Both the position numbers and the translations under genes were made by a program. Under the pieces are notes generated by a model. The model ran no database searches. It was not told the origin of the DNA and saw nothing but the letters and a program-made list of their open reading frames with translations. Positions 1-11,812 of a DNA stretch of 64,000 nt are shown here, one piece after another; within the stretch, counting starts at the first letter, position 1, and each line of letters begins with the position of its first letter. This DNA is from Symbiodinium natans (lineage: Eukaryota; Sar; Dinophyceae; Suessiales; Symbiodiniaceae). Location: assembly GCA_905221605.1 (NCBI GenBank), contig CAJNDS010002231.1, positions 451,001 to 515,000 on the forward strand. Reading direction: 5' to 3'.

Positions 1-28
1 TCCCTGGACCCTTCTACCCGACAGCCAA

Positions 29-160
29 AGGGTCCACGTACCTTTAGGGCTTAGGGGTAGGGTTTAGGGCATAGGGTCTAGGCACTAGGGTTTGGGGCTT
101 TAAAGGGCTTCCTACATAGTAGCTTTGGGGCCCAAATATACGATATAGGTACGTAGACCC
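29..160. mobile_element. Foldback element family L, copy 1
   Basis: Starts GGGTCCACGTACC and ends GGTACGTAGACCC, an inverted pair. The centre (about 43-100) is degenerate TTTAGGG sequence. Related copies are at 753-945 and 32182-32274. Confidence 0.55.
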
Positions 161-390
161 GTGCAGGGACACTGCTCTCCCCTCACAAACCTTAAACCCT
201 TGTCCAGATTAAGAATTCAGATTAATTCATTTAACGTATATACATATATACAAAGTGGAACCTCATTCCTACGGAGCCTACAGCCCAAGCATGCTTATAA
301 GCCCTTTTGTATCGGGCTTTCTGCCCGAAAGCGAGCCTTCGAACCCTTATGCGAGGCACAAAGCGTTTAGGGATCTAGGGCGTCGTGGCC

Positions 391-527
391 TACTTGAAGG
401 CTCATGGTACTGAGTAACCAATTCTAAATGTACTTATAACTGTACTTATAACCATCTTAGGGCACTTAGTGGGCTTCTAAATGGGTTACAAGTACAGTTA
501 TAATTAGTTACCATGAACCTCCAAGTA
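391..527. mobile_element. MITE-like element family A, copy 1
   Basis: Palindromic: begins TACTTGAAGGCTCATGGTAC and ends ACCATGAACCTCCAAGTA. The inner arms carry GTACTTATAACTGTACTTAT and its complement. No coding capacity. Other copies lie at 17325, 17651, 29190, 47499 and 63852. Confidence 0.8.
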
Positions 528-539
528 GGCGTTTTGTTT

Positions 540-544
540 TGTTT

Positions 545-575
<31 letters not shown>

Positions 576-577
576 TG
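540..577. repeat. T(n)G(n) homopolymer junction
   Basis: Run of 13 T followed directly by about 21 G (542-575). One of about ten junctions of the same polarity in the window. Confidence 0.9.
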
Positions 578-752
578 GGCGGGCTTTCTGGGGTTGGGGG
601 CCTTCAAACTCCGCAAGCTTCCTACAGCACTCTTGGGAAGCCCTACACCCTAAACCCTAAACCCTAAACCCCAGCTGTCCTGCAGCGGTGTACAAGGGCC
701 GCAACGCCTTCGGAGAGCCTTGCTGCGCGTGAACGTTGAGCTCAAAACAAAC

Positions 753-945
753 CCAAGGGGTCCATACACCCATATATTGGGAGGTTCCCGCTTATGCTAA
801 CAGTCCTTAACCGGGATTTTCGTACCCCCTACTATAATCTTTATTAGGGACTGTTAGCATAAGGGGGAACATCCCAACCGATATAGTATACACTTGGGCT
901 TTGAAGGGACTCCTATATTTTGTTTAAGAGCATTAGGGCCACAAT
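753..945. mobile_element. Family L element, copy 2, split by a family B element
   Basis: Left part GGGTCCATACACCCATATAT and right part GATATAGTATACACTTGGGC plus TCCTATAT match the copy at 32182. The family B element at 777-877 separates them, so B inserted after L. Confidence 0.6.
777..877. mobile_element. MITE-like element family B, copy 1
   Basis: Arms TTATGCTAACAGTCCTTAA and TTAGGGACTGTTAGCATAAG are near-perfect inverted repeats, with outer ends TTGGGAGGTTCCC and GGGGGAACATCCCAA. It is nested in a family L element. Confidence 0.8.
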
Positions 946-1150
946 ATGAATAAACAAACAAAAGTAAAAACACAAACGTTTATATGTATGTGTCTACATA
1001 AATATATTTATTTGTTTATTTGTTTATTTGTTTATTGATATCTACAGGTGCATGGATCCTTAGGGAACACATCTCTGGTAGCCCTAGACTTCCAATGGCT
1101 GAATAATTGCACTGTGACGGGGAACCGCGACTGCGGAAAACCACAGGACG

Positions 1151-1340
1151 GTATGACCGGGTATGACCGGGTATGACCGGGTATGCCCGGGTATGCCCGG
1201 GTATGACCGGGTATGCCCGGGTATGACCGGGTATGACCGGGTATGACCGGGTATGACCGGGTATGCCCGGGTATGCCCGGGTATGACCGGGTATGACCGG
1301 GTATGACCGGGTATGACCGGGTATGACCGGGTATGACTCG
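1151..1340. repeat. 10-bp minisatellite GTATGACCGG / GTATGCCCGG
   Basis: Eighteen head-to-tail 10-bp units in two variants that differ only at the sixth base (order AAACCACAAAACCAAAAA, where A and C name the variants), then a hybrid unit GTATGACTCG. Frames through it give only repeating peptides, such as YPVIPGHTRS on the minus strand. Confidence 0.95.
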
Positions 1341-1420
1341 GGCGTACTCGGGCGTACTCGGGCGTACTCGGGCGTACTCGGGCGTACTCGGGCGTACTCG
1401 GGCGACTCGGGCGTACTCGG
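1341..1420. repeat. 10-bp minisatellite GGCGTACTCG
   Basis: About eight units continuing in the same 10-bp register as the preceding array but with a different unit. One unit is shortened (GGCGACTCG). Confidence 0.9.
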
Positions 1421-1498
1421 CCTGCAGTCGCGGAACGCGGCCGCAATGAATAATTGTGCGTTACGAGAACCCTTGATAAGCCACCTGGTTGAGGGTTT

Positions 1499-1650
1499 AC
1501 GGTTTATAGGGTCTATAGGGTTTATAGGGTTTATAGGGTTTATAGGGCTTATAGGGTTTATAGGGTTTATAGGGTTGATAGGATTTATAGGGTTTATAGG
1601 GTTTATCCGGTTTATCCGGTTTATAGGGTTTATAGGGTTTATAAGGTTCA
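1499..1650 (+). repeat. 9-bp telomere-variant array TTTATAGGG
   Basis: About sixteen units of TTTATAGGG, i.e. the telomeric heptamer with TA inserted, including some TTTATCCGG units. The array reads FIGFIG on plus and KPYKPY on minus, which creates spurious open frames. Confidence 0.92.
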
Positions 1651-1904
1651 ACCTCAATAAACCCCCCGAGTCTGCCAGCCTGCCTCTCAGGTGCAGCCGC
1701 CGCCAGCCATGCCAAGGAATCCGATAAAATCGGTTTAGGGTTTAGGGTTTAGGGTTTTGGGTCTAGGGTTTAGGGTTTAGGGTCTCTGCCCCTTGTACAG
1801 TTGGTTCTTTTGCCCTACAAGCCCTAAACCTAACAAAACCAAAAGCCCTAAATCCGAATCCAACCTTGCGTCCCAACCCTACCTCGAACCTTCTGTCGTA
1901 TGCC

Positions 1905-1992
1905 TGCCAGGATGGGTTATTAGGGCTATAATCCCCATAATCACCCCTATGAAGAGCCTCTTTAAGGGGTTATAGGGTAGAATAGCCTGTCA
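1905..1992. mobile_element. Small foldback element family M
   Basis: GGGTTATTAGGGCTATAATCC pairs loosely with GGGGTTATAGGGTAGAATAG. It resembles the element at 28059-28146 in layout (TATTAGG near the left, AAGGGGTT and TAGGGTA near the right). Confidence 0.35.
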
Positions 1993-2146
1993 TTTTGAGA
2001 GAAGATGCAACGACCCTGGCGATCGCAGCCAAAGAGGGCGGGCGATGGCGAAGATTGGACTGCCAGCGAAGGCTTGTAGCATTTAGGGCTTTGGGGTTCA
2101 GGCGTTGGGTTTTGGGTTGAGGGTTGAAACAAGATTATGGTCGGCA

Positions 2147-2249
2147 ATATACGGGCCTGAATACTTAGAATAGGGTTTTGGGGTTATTATCGTATAATTA
2201 TAGAGGGACCTTAAGGGAATAATAGTAGCAATTATTCCGACCCCTATAT
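2147..2249. mobile_element. MITE-like element family G, copy 1
   Basis: Left GGGCCTGAATACTTAGAATA and GGGTTTTGGGG; right AATTATTCCGACCCCTATAT. Same end structure as the elements at 20647, 21640, 22149 and 25949. Confidence 0.7.
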
Positions 2250-2562
2250 TACAAGGGTCATACTGTGAAGACCCCAAAATCCTACTATTTGCCGAAACCC
2301 CAAAAAACCACAAGTAAAAACAATCCCTATATTGCCCTAACAAGGAAGAACAGTTTGTTTTTGGGGGGTTCTTGAGCAAGTAGTAGAATCCTAAACCCTC
2401 AACCCTAAGCCTAAACCCTAAATTCGTATTCCAGAACCGCCCTAAACCCTAAACCCTAAACCCTTTTCCCCATGTGCTTGTGGCAGGCACTGGCGATCTC
2501 CCGGTCCCTCAGGTGCCCAAGTGTTCAACTGGCCGTCCCCACCTTCAGTGAACTGTCTGAGC

Positions 2563-2679
2563 TGAGGGTTTAGGGTTTGGGGTTTGGAGTTTGGGGTTTG
2601 GGGTTTGGAGTTTGGGGTTTGGAGTTTGGGGTTTGGGGTTTGGGGTTTAGGGTTTGGGGTCAAGGGTTTAGGGTTTAGT
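2563..2679 (+). repeat. Variant telomeric array TTTGGGG / TTTGGAG
   Basis: About fifteen heptamers, mostly TTTGGGG and TTTGGAG rather than TTTAGGG, flanked by normal units. Confidence 0.9.
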
Positions 2680-2835
2680 CTGGGCCCCTACCTGCCCTTG
2701 CGCCCTGAGTTTTGCTAGGGTTTGGAGTCCTAAGCTTTCCAAAGCTAACCCTCTCAGCCCTTTTCAGCCTGAAACCCGCAAGCCCTTGACCCCAAATCCT
2801 GAACCCTGCAAACAACCCCAAACCCTAAACCCTAA

Positions 2836-2946
2836 CCCCCGTATACTAACAGTCCTTAAGAAGGATTTTTTTCCCGGGAGGGGGGGGGGGGGTTAGGTAC
2901 TGCAATCCCTATCTAGTAAGGACGTATAAAAGGGGGCCATCCCAAG
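2836..2946. mobile_element. Family B element, copy 2, with internal poly-G
   Basis: GTATACTAACAGTCCTTAAG at the left and TAGTAAGGACGTATAAAAGG plus CCATCCCAAG at the right. A run of G (about 2879-2892) sits in the centre. Confidence 0.65.
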
Positions 2947-3466
2947 TTTGACTCGTAGTTCATCTTGCGAGAAAGCCGCAGGGAGAACAACAAGCAGGAA
3001 AAAGCAAGAGCTTCCCCCTAAACCCTAAACCCTAAATCCTAAACCCTAAACCCTAAACCCTATTCCGTCTCTCTGGTACCCCGCGCTCCCATGATGACCA
3101 AGCCAAAGGCAGATGGCAAATGGGGATGCTCACTTGTGCCTCGTAGCCAAAGCCCCGAAACCCTCAACCCGAAACCCTAAACCCTAAACCCCCAAAATGA
3201 AACCCAACAATGAAACCCAAAAAGCAGCCCAAAGGCCCACAAACCCTCCACCCTAAAGCTAAATTGAAAGCCCCAATGAAACCCAAAAATGAAACCCGAA
3301 GGCCCTAAACCCTGAACCCTGAACCCTGAACCTTGAACCCTGAACCCTGAACCCTGAACCCTAAACCCTAAACCCTAAGGCCACCACGAACCCTCAACCC
3401 ACAAGTTGCCTGCCACCCGCCAGGTCCAGCTCCGGCTCCAGATCACCTTGTTGGTCTCAGCTATGT

Positions 3467-3500
3467 TTTTTTTTTTTTTTTTTTTTTGGGGGGGGGGGGG
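3467..3500. repeat. T(n)G(n) junction abutting a telomeric array
   Basis: 21 T followed by 13 G, running directly into the TTTAGGG array at 3501 without a spacer. Confidence 0.95.
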
Positions 3501-3641
3501 TTTAGGGTTTAGGGTTTTTAGGGTTAGGGTTTAGGGTTTAGGGTTTAGGGTTTAGGGTTTAGGGTTTAGGGTTTAGGGTTTAGGGTTTAGGGTTTAGGGT
3601 TTAGGGTTTAGGGTTTAGGGTTTAGGGTTTAGGGTTTAGGG
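3501..3641 (+). repeat. Interstitial telomeric array, about 20 units
   Basis: Nearly perfect TTTAGGG units, with one TTTTTAGGG and one TTAGGG near the start. Confidence 0.97.
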
Positions 3642-4571
3642 CAACTTTAACCCCAAACCCTGAACCCGGGTTGATTCTTGCCATTGTCTCGGTGTGCTCC
3701 TCTAGGGCTCGATGCTAAAGAGTAGGAAGCCCTTCTCCTCAACTCTACCAAAGCAGCTAGGGCTGACTAGATACTCCCAAGGGTTTATGGTTTAGTGGTT
3801 TGGGGTTGAGGGTTTAGGGCTGAATGTGCTAAAAAACTGAAGCCGAGACCCCAAAGCACCTGCTTCTCACGCCGTTTGGCGCAGCAGTTTGCTGTTTTGG
3901 CCTTCTTCGGGGATTAGGGCTCAAAAAGCCTAAAGGCTCCTACCTAGTTCCTTTCGGGGTTAGCCATAGGGGGGGGGGGGGTTATTAGTACACTCCACCA
4001 AACAAGTAATACCCTAAACCCTTTTGAAACCGCACTTCGCCTGCTCTTCAGGTATTCCCTGCAAACCTGTTCACATCAAAGTGCCATTTTTTGGGAAAGG
4101 CACTCCAAGTAACGACAGCCGAGTTTCTGTGTCAGACCTCCTGTCCTGAACCCTTTGAACCCTAAACCCTAAACCCTAAACCCTAAGGAGCCTTCAGGTA
4201 GGGTTTAAGGTTGCAATTATCAGGGCTGGCTCTCAGAGGCTCTGCTCAGGGGCCTGGGAGGCTTCGGCAGACTTGGCACTCGGAGGCCGGCTTTGTTGCC
4301 CTTCTTCTCAACCCGTTTAGGGTTTAGGGGTTGAGGGTCCCTAAACCTTGATCCCTAAACCCTAAATCTCATTGTCTGGCCTAGTGACATGGCCCCTTGC
4401 TTGGCCTAAAAAAGGTGACCCCTTACTCTTATATATATATATATGTGGCAGGAACCTTTATGTATGATATGACCTTTTAATTGTTCTCCACACACAACAC
4501 ACCCACACACGCACACTTTGTTCCTTTCTTCTAGACGAGATCGTTGCAAAAGGGGGTTCCCCCCCTAGAGC

Positions 4572-4690
4572 AGGGTTGAGCCCGCTCATTCCTTCCATTT
4601 TGCTTTCTTCATCCTCCGTCTCCTCTTCAAGGGGGTTGAGCCCGCTCATTCCTTCCATTTTGCCTTCTTCATCCTCCGTCTCCTCTTCAA
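4572..4690. repeat. 60-bp tandem duplication
   Basis: Two copies of a 60-bp unit beginning GGGTTGAGCCCGCTCATTCC, offset by exactly 60 bp and differing at a single base within the core (TGCTTTC versus TGCCTTC). Confidence 0.92.
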
Positions 4691-5384
4691 CCTCTTCTTT
4701 GGCTTTTTCTTACAAAGGAGACAGGAAAAGCAAATGGCAGACTCCAGTAATTCTCCCTCTGTTGCCTTCTTTCTCGTGTTCCGACGTCTTCTGTTCCGTC
4801 TTCTATTCGAGTAGATTGAAGGGAATATGTCGGTAAAAGGTGTTCACCCTCCCGCAGCCTCTTCTTTGGCTGTGTTCTTACAAAGGAGAAAGGATAAAAT
4901 GCAAGAAGATGAGTCAAAATAAGACAGGTCAAAAAGAAGCAAACTGACGATCAGAGAGAGGGAAGAAAAAATTGTTTTGTGAGTTGCAGAAAGGGGCTCC
5001 CTCTTTTCCTGGAGCAGGGTTGATTTCCTGTGTTCGCTCTCATTTGCTTTCTTTCTCTCCTGCGTGCCTATGTCTTCTGTTCATGGTTTGAGGAGATTCA
5101 AAGGGACAGATAAGAAAGGCGAAAAAGGTTTCCCTGTCCCTTTCGCTGTCCTTGATCTTAAGAATCTTGTCTTTTCTCAGTCAGCAAGAGAGGACACAGT
5201 AGAAGGGAAACATCAAGGAACGCTTGAAAAAAACAACGGATACATAAGAGGAAGAAGAAGAAACTCCCTCTCCTCTCTTCTCGATCTTGTTCAGCTCTCT
5301 TCTTGCAGATCATCTCCTACCTTCATCCTTCGCATTCTCTCTCCTCTCTCTCTCTCTCTCTCTCCCTCTCTTCTTTGTTCCTTT

Positions 5385-5540
5385 CTTCCAGACGAGAAGC
5401 AAATGGATAAGACGAGATGGAAAGAGACATTCTTTGCTTCGCTGCAGATTGTGGGAAGAAAACAATGAGTTTAGAATCCAACAGTAGACTGCTTGGGGAA
5501 CAAGGCTTCCCTTTGCTCTTTTTGTGAAAGTCGGGCGTGC
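5385..5540. other. Inverted block inside duplication copy A
   Basis: The sequence from AGACGAGAAGCAAATGGATA to CTTTTTGTGAAAGTCGGGC is the reverse complement of 7353-7505 in copy B, while the flanks on both sides are in direct orientation. CT-dinucleotide tracts border the block in both copies. Confidence 0.85.
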
Positions 5541-5867
5541 GAAGAAATTCCCCCTCCCCTCTTATCCCTGTTCTATAGTCTATCTCGTTACAGAAAGACA
5601 AATACATATACAAGGCGGCAATTTCAGTCACTACTCATCCTGCCTCGTCTTTCTTTTCCCACTTCTGTTGCGCTTTTCTTACAGCAGGAAAACGGAACAT
5701 GCAAGAATGCACATGAATCTCGCCACCATCATCCTCGCTCGTCTCTCTTATCTCCCTTCTCTCTTCTTTGTTGCCCACCCTCGGTGTGGGGTTGTTTGAT
5801 TTTGAACTCAACTCTTCTCCTTGCCCGGGACTCTTCTCCTCGCCCGGAACTCTTCTCCTCGCCCGGT

Positions 5868-6175
5868 CTACTCCTCGCTCATCCCTGGAGCGCCCAACCC
5901 CAAAGTGTCCCTGGAGTGCCCAACTCTAGAGTGGCCCTGGAGTGCCCAACCCCAGACAACCCCAGCCCAGCCCCAGAGTCTCCCTAGGGCGCCCAACCCC
6001 ACCGTTTCCAGGAGTGCCCAGCCCAGAGTCTCCAACCCCAGAGTTTCTGGAGGCCCAACCCCAGAGGCCCAACCCCAGTGCCCAAACCCAGAGTCTCCCT
6101 GAGGCCCAACCCCAGTGTCTCCCTCGAGAGCCCAGCCCCAGAGTGTTGCTGGAGTGCCCAACCTCAGAGTATCTC
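5868..6175. repeat. Degenerate minisatellite GCCCAACCCCAGAGT
   Basis: About twenty irregular units of roughly 14-16 bp containing CCCAACCCCAGAGT with variable spacers. Absent from copy B of the duplication. It produces Pro-rich frames with no codon constraint. Confidence 0.8.
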
Positions 6176-6829
6176 TACCAAGAGAGGGTGGGGATGTTCG
6201 AAGCCAAATATTTTCTTACACACGTGACAATGAATACACAAGAGGACAAGGAAAGGAGAAGTTAATGGACGGGAAAAGAGGGGAGGATGGATTGTTTTTG
6301 TTCGTGGCAAGAAGGGAGGCCGCTGAGTGCCCTTACACCCTCTCTTTGCTTTCTTTCTCTCCTGCGTTGCCAGGTTTTCTGTTCTTTTGTGCTTAGGAAA
6401 TTCAAGGGAACTGCAAAAAAAAAGAGGAAGACGCTTTCCGTGTCCCTTTTCGTTGCCCTTGCTCTTTTCTTTTTTCATTCAGCGAGAGAGGAAGAGACTG
6501 CAGGGGGAAAACAATAAAGAATGGACAAAAGTAGGAAGAAGTTTTCCTTGTACCTTGTCGTTGCCCTTGCTCTCTTCTTTTCTCGTTCAGCGAGAGAGGA
6601 AGAGATTGTAGGATGAAAACAGCAAAGAATGAACCAGAGTGCTTCTCTCTATTATCTTATTGAGAAGAATGAGCGCATAAGACTGGGAGGAAACGCACTC
6701 CTCGCTTTTCCGTCTGCTTTGGCTCTTTTCTTGCATACGAAACAAATGAATACACAAAAAGACATGAAGAGACAACTGGGAGAAAACGACAAGGAGCTGA
6801 CCCGAGTGCTTGTCTTCTCTTACGGGCAA

Positions 6830-8099
<1,270 letters not shown>

Positions 8100-8100
<1 letters not shown>

Positions 8101-8520
8101 GTCAGAGGAGGAAGAAACCCCCCTGTCCTCAGTCTCCATGTCTTCTCTTCTTTTCTCTTCTCTTCGTTACGTGTTCCTCTCATCAAAGCGTGCAAAGGAA
8201 ACTCCATTCGCACCCTTTCCTTTCTGTCTTCTTCAAAGGAAAAGCGGAAGGCAAGGCACAAACCGAAGACAAAAGAACAAACGATCAGAAGAAGGAAACA
8301 TTATATAGACTGAAAAGGCTATCCTTCTTGTTTCTCATTGCTTTTCCATCGCTCTCTTCTCTCTTCAATTCTATCCAGATATTTTCTTTTTCCTTTTGAC
8401 GAGGAAAATGGGAAGAGAAGGTCCTTTCTCTTCGTCCCTCGTGTTCTTTCCAAAAAAACGAAGAGTATATGCGTTGTGTGAAAAGGTAGACTTTCTAACG
8501 CGTCGCACAGGTACATAGGA
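8100..8520. other. Pyrimidine-rich unique sequence
   Basis: TCTTCTCTTC-type sequence continues past the duplication. No gene, hairpin or known element was recognised. Confidence 0.5.
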
Positions 8521-8599
8521 TGTATGTGTTGGTTCGGGGGGCGAAGTCAGCCGCTGCGTTTTTGGGGTTTTACATGCTGCGACTTCCCGCCCCTGCTAA

Positions 8600-9060
8600 A
8601 CCCAAGAGGGTTAAGAATTAAAGGTTTAGGGTTTAGATTTAGGCATGTAAACCTAAGCCCATAAAGTTTAAACCTTAAGGGTTTAAGATTTAGGTATTGA
8701 GACCTTAACCCTATACCATTTAGGTTCGTATTTCGGCGAACCTTTAATCCCTATAGGGTTAAGATTTAAAGGTTTAGGGTTTAAGATTTAGGCATGTAAA
8801 ACTAAGCCCATAGAGAAACCCTATAGGGCTCTAAAGGGTTCAAAGGTTTTTAACCGTATAGGCGCTAAGGTATAAATGCCCAGACCTTAGGCAGGTGTTT
8901 AAACCTTTACACCTTATAGGGTTTGCAGGTCCAGGGGTTTTAAGGGTTTACCTCTAAAGCTTTCACGGGGTTAGCCCTACAACAACTGCGTATGTCTGTA
9001 TGTACGTATGTACGTATGTATGTATGTCAGTATGAAACCCTATAGGATTAAAGGATCTCG
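8600..9060. repeat. Degenerate TTTAAGG / TTTAGGG-related sequence
   Basis: Words such as GGTTTAGGGTTTAAGATTTA and ATTTAGGCATGTAAA recur (about 8625-8650 and 8770-8800) along with their complements, but not as a regular array. A (TGTA)n stretch lies at about 8995-9030. Confidence 0.6.
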
Positions 9061-9119
9061 TGTTTCAGTTTTCAGCGTTACCTATAGGAATTGAACCTTG
9101 CCTGTGTTTGTAGTGCTTG

Positions 9120-9480
9120 CCTCCTGTGGAAACGCAGAGAAAAAGCAGAATAAGTACACACATCATGTGTTTTTGCATATCAAAGACAGATATTTAATGG
9201 AGAAGGAAGGATGGTAAGCCTCGAACCATAAGACTAGGAAGTTTTCGAGCGCATAGGGTGATGCATAAAACCTTTTGCTGCAACCCCCGGGGACGCGAGA
9301 ATACTGTGAGCAAATATCCTTTCACTATTTCCTGGGACCTTCCAGCGGGCTGCTACAAACATCTCTTTTTTCAATTTCAATGCTTTCCACAGGTCTCCCA
9401 ACATGGTTCTCATTTCTCAAAAACAATTCTCATTTTTCAAATTCTCCGCAAGACTCACAAGCACATAAGGTCTTACATGA
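9120..9480. repeat. Diverged dispersed repeat, copy 1
   Basis: Shares order and words (AAGACTAGGAAGT, CCCCGGGG, CGAGAATACTGTGAGCAA, TTTCAATG, AAACAATT) with 10200-10460, so both descend from one repeat. No gene seen. Confidence 0.6.
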
Positions 9481-9726
9481 TACTCATCCAAAGCAACTGA
9501 GTATCACATCCTTACGACAAAAGTGTACGAAACCTAGGTTTAGGAGGGGGGCCGGCCGGGGGGGGGGGGGTAGCATATAATATACATTTTTCTGTATGAG
9601 ATAGGTTCAAACTGTAATGCGAGTAAGCAGCCAAAACGACCTGCCAGATTATGTGTTTGGATGTGAGTGCATGGCTCATAGGGGGAACTGGGACACCGAA
9701 ACCAAAAGACATAGTCCCAAAAAACC

Positions 9727-9960
9727 AATTCCCAAAGAACCAAAAAAACCAATACCAAAAGAACCAAAAATACCAAAAAAACAAATTTTCCGGGACTTTT
9801 GATTGGTAAGCTTATCTCCAAAGCTTTCACAGAGTCTCGGAAAATTGTTTTTTTTTGTTCTTTTGGTTTTTTTGGTATTGGTTTTTTTGGTTTTGTGGGA
9901 ATTGGTTTTTTGGGTTTTGCGGGAATTGGTTTTTTGGTCTTGTGGGAATTGGTTTTTCGA
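9727..9960. repeat. Inverted arrays of AACCAATACCAAAAG-type units
   Basis: An A/C-rich array (9727-9783) is mirrored by a T/G-rich array (9848-9955; units like GGGAATTGGTTTTTTGG) across about 65 bp, forming a large potential hairpin. Confidence 0.75.
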
Positions 9961-10099
9961 AGAGTCCTGCAAAATTGTTGTTGTTGGGTTGTTTCGGTTT
10001 TTTGGTATTGGTTGCTTTGGCGGGAACTGTTTTCTTTAATGGAAATTCGTTGAAATGTTTCGTTTTGTAGTTGTAGCATTTCTTGCCTCTGTGGAAAGT

Positions 10100-10131
10100 C
10101 CCCCCCCCAAAAAAAAAAAAAAATAAAAAAG
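10100..10131. repeat. C(n)A(n) junction
   Basis: Nine C followed by about 15 A; the complement of a T(n)G(n) junction. Confidence 0.9.
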
Positions 10132-10154
10132 CAGCGGCTGAGTTCGCCCCCGGA

Positions 10155-10460
10155 ACCTATGTGTTGCATGAACAGCTAGGAATTTCTACCCACATCGTGC
10201 AGGTATGTAGCGTGTCTGTATTGTATATCAAATAAAGAAATGGAGAGGAAAGGGCGGTAATCCTAAACCGAAAGACTAGGAAGTATTTGAGGGCATTGGT
10301 ATTTTTGTATGTAACCCCGGGGCAGCGAGAATATTGTGAGCAAGTATCTGGGTTCTGGGCCTTCCCACAAGCCCGACTTGCTCGCAAGCACATGGGTTGT
10401 CATTTCAATGTTTCCCAAAGGGTCACCGAAAACAATTATCATTTCTCACACATGAATTAT
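10155..10460. repeat. Diverged dispersed repeat, copy 2
   Basis: Related to 9120-9480. Its left end, GGAATTTCTACCCACATCGT, is the reverse complement of the 60-bp repeat at 58260-58450. Confidence 0.6.
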
Positions 10461-10609
10461 CCCCAATAATCACAAATAAATATCTCATAAACCCTACCCA
10501 TTTTTCTTACGTTTAGATTTCTAAGCACCGTATTCGATTAAGGCTAGGGTCAAACCCTATTCCAAGCTGTACGCATGCTTCTGTAGTTTTGGGACATTGC
10601 CTTCCTAAA

Positions 10610-11210
10610 CCTATTCTTTTAACGTTGCAGGCCAAAACATATGCATGAACCTTCTTTGTTTGAGGTTTTGCGCCGGACACTGAGGTCTAATAATCCTAGA
10701 TTCCTAAACCACGCACCTGGGCACGACGAGGTTGCGGGAGAGGGGGGGAGGGGCGCGAGCCTTATGGCTGAAGCTTGTTCGTTTAATGCTTAAGCCTAAC
10801 CCTATTCCTAAACCTTATTCGTCTAAGGGTTAGGACCAAAGCATATTCGTTTCGCTTCAGCAATCGAGCACCTGGGAGATTTCAGAGTGAAAAAAAACGC
10901 TTCCCTTGGACAAAACATCAGGGGAACGGGAATCGAAGCGGCAAAAAACTCAAGGGGCTTCTTCAAAATCGAGGGGAAGAAGAGGATGTCCAAGAATTTT
11001 AAGGGAATCAGGCCGAAACTCAAGAGACTCCAGCCGAGTTTGAGGGTATTTTTTCCTTTTCTTCAGGAGAAACAACTCGGAGGATGTTTTTCATGCGAAG
11101 ATTGTTGATACTTAACGAATATGCCACAGAGGCCACTTAAGATTTGAAAAGGCCCCTTGCATTCTTTTAAAACCCTTGAAAATTGCAAAGAAACAAATAT
11201 ACCGTAATAT
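10610..11210. repeat. 600-bp tandem repeat, unit 1
   Basis: Begins CCTATTCTTTTAACGTTGC, contains GTTTTGCGCCGGACACTGAG and a 73-codon open frame (10887-11108), and ends with AAATTGCAAAGAAACAAATA. Confidence 0.93.
10887..11108 (+). CDS. Lysine-rich 73-residue frame in the 600-bp repeat (doubtful)
   Basis: Starts MKKNASLGQNIRGTGIEAAK and ends GGCFSCEDC. The same frame is intact in unit 2 (11489-11710, one Leu to Val change) and in unit 3 (within 11921-12313), but broken by deletion in unit 4. Between copies I count about four silent and three amino-acid changes, which does not show selection. It is basic (many Lys/Arg) with no recognised domain. It is probably a chance frame in a repeat and is listed because it persists in three copies. 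Confidence 0.15.
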   Translation: MKKNASLGQNIRGTGIEAAKNSRGFFKIEGKKRMSKNFKGIRPKLKRLQPSLRVFFPFLQEKQLGGCFSCEDC

Positions 11211-11812
11211 ACCTATTCTTTTAACGTTTCAGGCCAAAACGTGTGCATGAACCTTCTTTGTTCGAGGTTTTGCGCCGGACACTGAGGTCTATGAATTCGA
11301 GATTCCTAAACCACGCACTTGGGAACGACGAGGTTGCGGGAGAGGGGGGGAGGGGCGCGAGCCTTATGGCTGAAGCTTGTTCGTTTAATGCTTAAGCCTA
11401 ACCCTATTCCTAAGCCTTATTCGTCTAAGGGTCCGGACCAAAGCATATTCGTTTCGCTTAAGCAATCGAGCGCCTGGGAGATTTCAGAGTGAAAAAAAAC
11501 GCTTCCCTTGGACAAAACATCAGGGGAACGGGAATCGAAGCGGCAAAAAACTCAAGGGGCTTCTTCAAAATCGAGGGGAAGAAGAGGATGTCCAAGAATT
11601 TCAAGGGAATCAGGCCGAAACTCAAGAGACTCCAGCCGAGTTTGAGGGTATTTTTTCCTTTTCTTCAGGAGAAACAAGTCGGAGGATGTTTTTCATGCGA
11701 AGATTGTTGATACTTAACGAATATGCCACAGAGGCCACTTAAGATTTGAAAAGGCCCCTTGCATTCTTTTAAAACCCTTGAAAATTGCAAAGAAACAAAT
11801 ATACCGTAATAT
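11211..11812. repeat. 600-bp tandem repeat, unit 2
   Basis: Nearly identical to unit 1 with a period of 602 bp. Its 73-codon frame lies at 11489-11710. Confidence 0.93.

Larger units (their letters stand above)
1..4440. other. Telomere-repeat and MITE mosaic, left part
   Basis: No supported gene. The stretch alternates short TTTAGGG or CCCTAAA blocks (about 644-675, 1734-1786, 2390-2465, 3018-3061, 3303-3380, 4157-4189) with foldback elements, minisatellites and poly-G runs listed separately. Open frames here are translations of repeats. Confidence 0.8.
4915..6640. repeat. Segmental duplication copy A (pyrimidine/purine-rich)
   Basis: Matches copy B (6830-8100) over long stretches: AAGACAGGTCAAAAAGAAGC near the start, TATGTCTTCTGTTCATGGTT at about 5070, GTCTATCTCGTTACAGAAAG at about 5580, and GACGGGAAAAGAGGGGAGGA at about 6270. 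Copy A has an extra proline-coding minisatellite at about 5870-6175. The 5385-5540 block is inverted relative to copy B. Many frames overlap here but none is conserved between the copies in a way that suggests a gene. Confidence 0.85.

Noticed and set aside
1016-1727. Overlapping long frames on both strands (YPVIPGHTRS, FIGFIG, KPYKPY)
   Set aside because: They are translations of 10-bp and 9-bp minisatellites; there is no unique sequence or codon bias.
9540-10169. 209-residue minus-strand frame
   Set aside because: Most of it is the AACCAATACCAAAAG array and its mirror, ending in poly-G/T sequence; low complexity.
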